The notes under the pieces: generated by a model
Seen by the model: only the letters and a program-made list of their open reading frames with translations
Told to the model about the DNA's origin: nothing
Databases searched by the model: none
Shown: positions 63,321 through 64,000 of the stretch, piece by piece
How positions within the stretch are numbered: the stretch's first letter is position 1
Layout of the letters: each line of letters starts with the position of its first letter
Assembly (NCBI RefSeq): GCF_003325755.1
Contig: NZ_QORI02000022.1
Coordinates: forward strand, 4,697-68,696
DNA: 64,000 bases
From: Pseudomonas sp. SST3
GTDB lineage: Bacteria > Pseudomonadota > Gammaproteobacteria > Pseudomonadales > Pseudomonadaceae
Direction of reading: 5' to 3'
Program-made: the position numbers and the translations under genes

Positions 63321-64000
63321 GCCAGGAACGCTACGGCATCCGCCGCTTCGCCCTGCTGAACACCGCCGGCTATAGCCTCGGCATCTTTCCGCTGGAAACG
63401 CCGTTATCTGTTTACGGTGCGAACAACCTGGGCAAGTCCGCGTCGATCAATGCGCTGCAGTTTCCGATTCTGGCGCGCATGTCGGACATGAGTTTCGGCA
63501 AGTACAGCCTAGAGCAGTCGCGCAAGTTCTACTTCGCCAGCGACACCAGCTACATCCTCGTTGAAGTCGCCCTGCCCCATGGCGCTCATGTGATCGGCGT
63601 TGCTGGTCGCGGGCCGGGTGGTGGCTTCGGTCACCAGTTCTTCGTCTACCAGGGCTCGCTGGATCTCGATCACTACCAGAAGAATGGCACCTGCCTGCGC
63701 CAACGCGAGCTGTTCGCCAATTTGGAGCGCGCCGGCATCAAGGCCTACGAGGCCAAGCCGGACGAACTACGCCGGCTGCTGGTGGGTGGGCACACCGCAA
63801 TCCCGCTGGACATGACGCTGATTCCGCTGCGTTCGACCAGCGAGCAGAGCCTCAAGACATTCCGCACCTTGTTCATCAACCTGCTGCACATGCGCGAGAT
63901 CACGGCGGCCAAGCTCAAGCAACTGTTTCTCGATGCGTTCGAGCACAGCCTGCGCTCCGGCAGTGTCGATTACATCGCAGCTACCGAAGAGGCTTTCCGC
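63317..64000 (+). CDS. mksB: SMC-like condensin ATPase MksB (5' part; truncated by window edge)
   Basis: The first 228 codons of an SMC-type ATPase. It begins MSQERYGIRRFALLNTAGYS and has a Walker A loop in SVYGANNLGKSASINALQFP followed by the family's conserved N-terminal fold up to SLRSGSVDYIAATEEAFR. The coiled-coil arms and C-terminal ATPase half lie outside the window. The start overlaps the mksE stop (ATGA). Related complexes (Wadjet, JetABCD) restrict plasmids when a nuclease gene follows; whether one follows here cannot be seen. Confidence 0.9.
   Translation, partial: MSQERYGIRRFALLNTAGYSLGIFPLETPLSVYGANNLGKSASINALQFPILARMSDMSFGKYSLEQSRKFYFASDTSYILVEVALPHGAHVIGVAGRGPGGGFGHQFFVYQGSLDLDHYQKNGTCLRQRELFANLERAGIKAYEAKPDELRRLLVGGHTAIPLDMTLIPLRSTSEQSLKTFRTLFINLLHMREITAAKLKQLFLDAFEHSLRSGSVDYIAATEEAFR

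Overview
The window is high-GC gammaproteobacterial chromosome. Gene content and order match the genus Pseudomonas in the broad sense and, as I judge it, the P. stutzeri (Stutzerimonas) group. The main support is the block murI-moeB-prmC-prfA-hemA / TPR lipoprotein-lolB-ispE-tRNA-Gln-prs-rplY-pth-ychF, preceded by hpt/upp/uraA and pagL. As I recall it, this is the P. aeruginosa order around PA4645-PA4673. Later come can, rimI, holD and mksFEB, which follow in the same order. The species assignment is inference.

Layout. 1-3.8 kb: 5' part of secA, a dciA-type gene, a membrane protein, an SOS-controlled yebG and a DUF3509 gene. 3.9-10.1 kb: a MalT-like LuxR regulator next to a DUF1329/DUF1302 envelope-protein operon. 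10.7-13.7 kb: nucleobase salvage (hpt, upp, uraA) and a YkgJ-type protein. 13.8-26.5 kb: housekeeping genes for lipid A modification, cell wall, haem, translation termination, lipoprotein sorting, isoprenoids, two tRNA-Gln, PRPP synthesis and ribosome-related functions. 26.5-37 kb: an MFS exporter, then a likely quaternary-amine catabolic cluster (cupin, FAD amine oxidase, rubredoxin-rubredoxin reductase fusion, aldehyde dehydrogenase, Rieske oxygenase, BCCT transporter, LysR regulator). 37-41 kb: a DNA glycosylase, a metallophosphoesterase, a LysR regulator and tRNA-Met. 41-43 kb: a decayed stretch behind the tRNA with a nonsense-mutated VOC gene, a DoxX fragment and a heptamer tandem repeat. 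43-53.5 kb: accessory redox genes (azoreductase, DsbD-like reductase, two-domain TlpA protein), a MocR regulator, a PEP-mutase-like enzyme, an MFS carrier, DUF6152 and DUF2214-like genes, and a divergent VOC/monooxygenase pair. 53.5-58.7 kb: EamA transporter, carbonic anhydrase, trehalose synthesis (otsA, otsB), an acidic hydrophilic protein and rimI. 58.7-64 kb: holD and leuA, then the MksFEB condensin operon, cut by the window end.

How the genes work together. In the amine cluster the BCCT carrier would import a betaine-like substrate and the Rieske oxygenase would attack it. The rubredoxin-reductase fusion may supply electrons, and the aldehyde dehydrogenase and FAD oxidase would process the products. 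The DsbD-like protein would pass cytosolic electrons to the neighbouring exported TlpA-like protein. otsAB and the acidic protein form an osmotic-stress neighbourhood. MksFEB is an SMC-type condensin related to Wadjet plasmid-defence complexes. I found no CRISPR array, intact insertion sequence, rRNA or prophage. The best candidates for under-described biology are the amine cluster with its unusual redox partner, and the eroding quinone/electrophile-detoxification remnant behind tRNA-Met.
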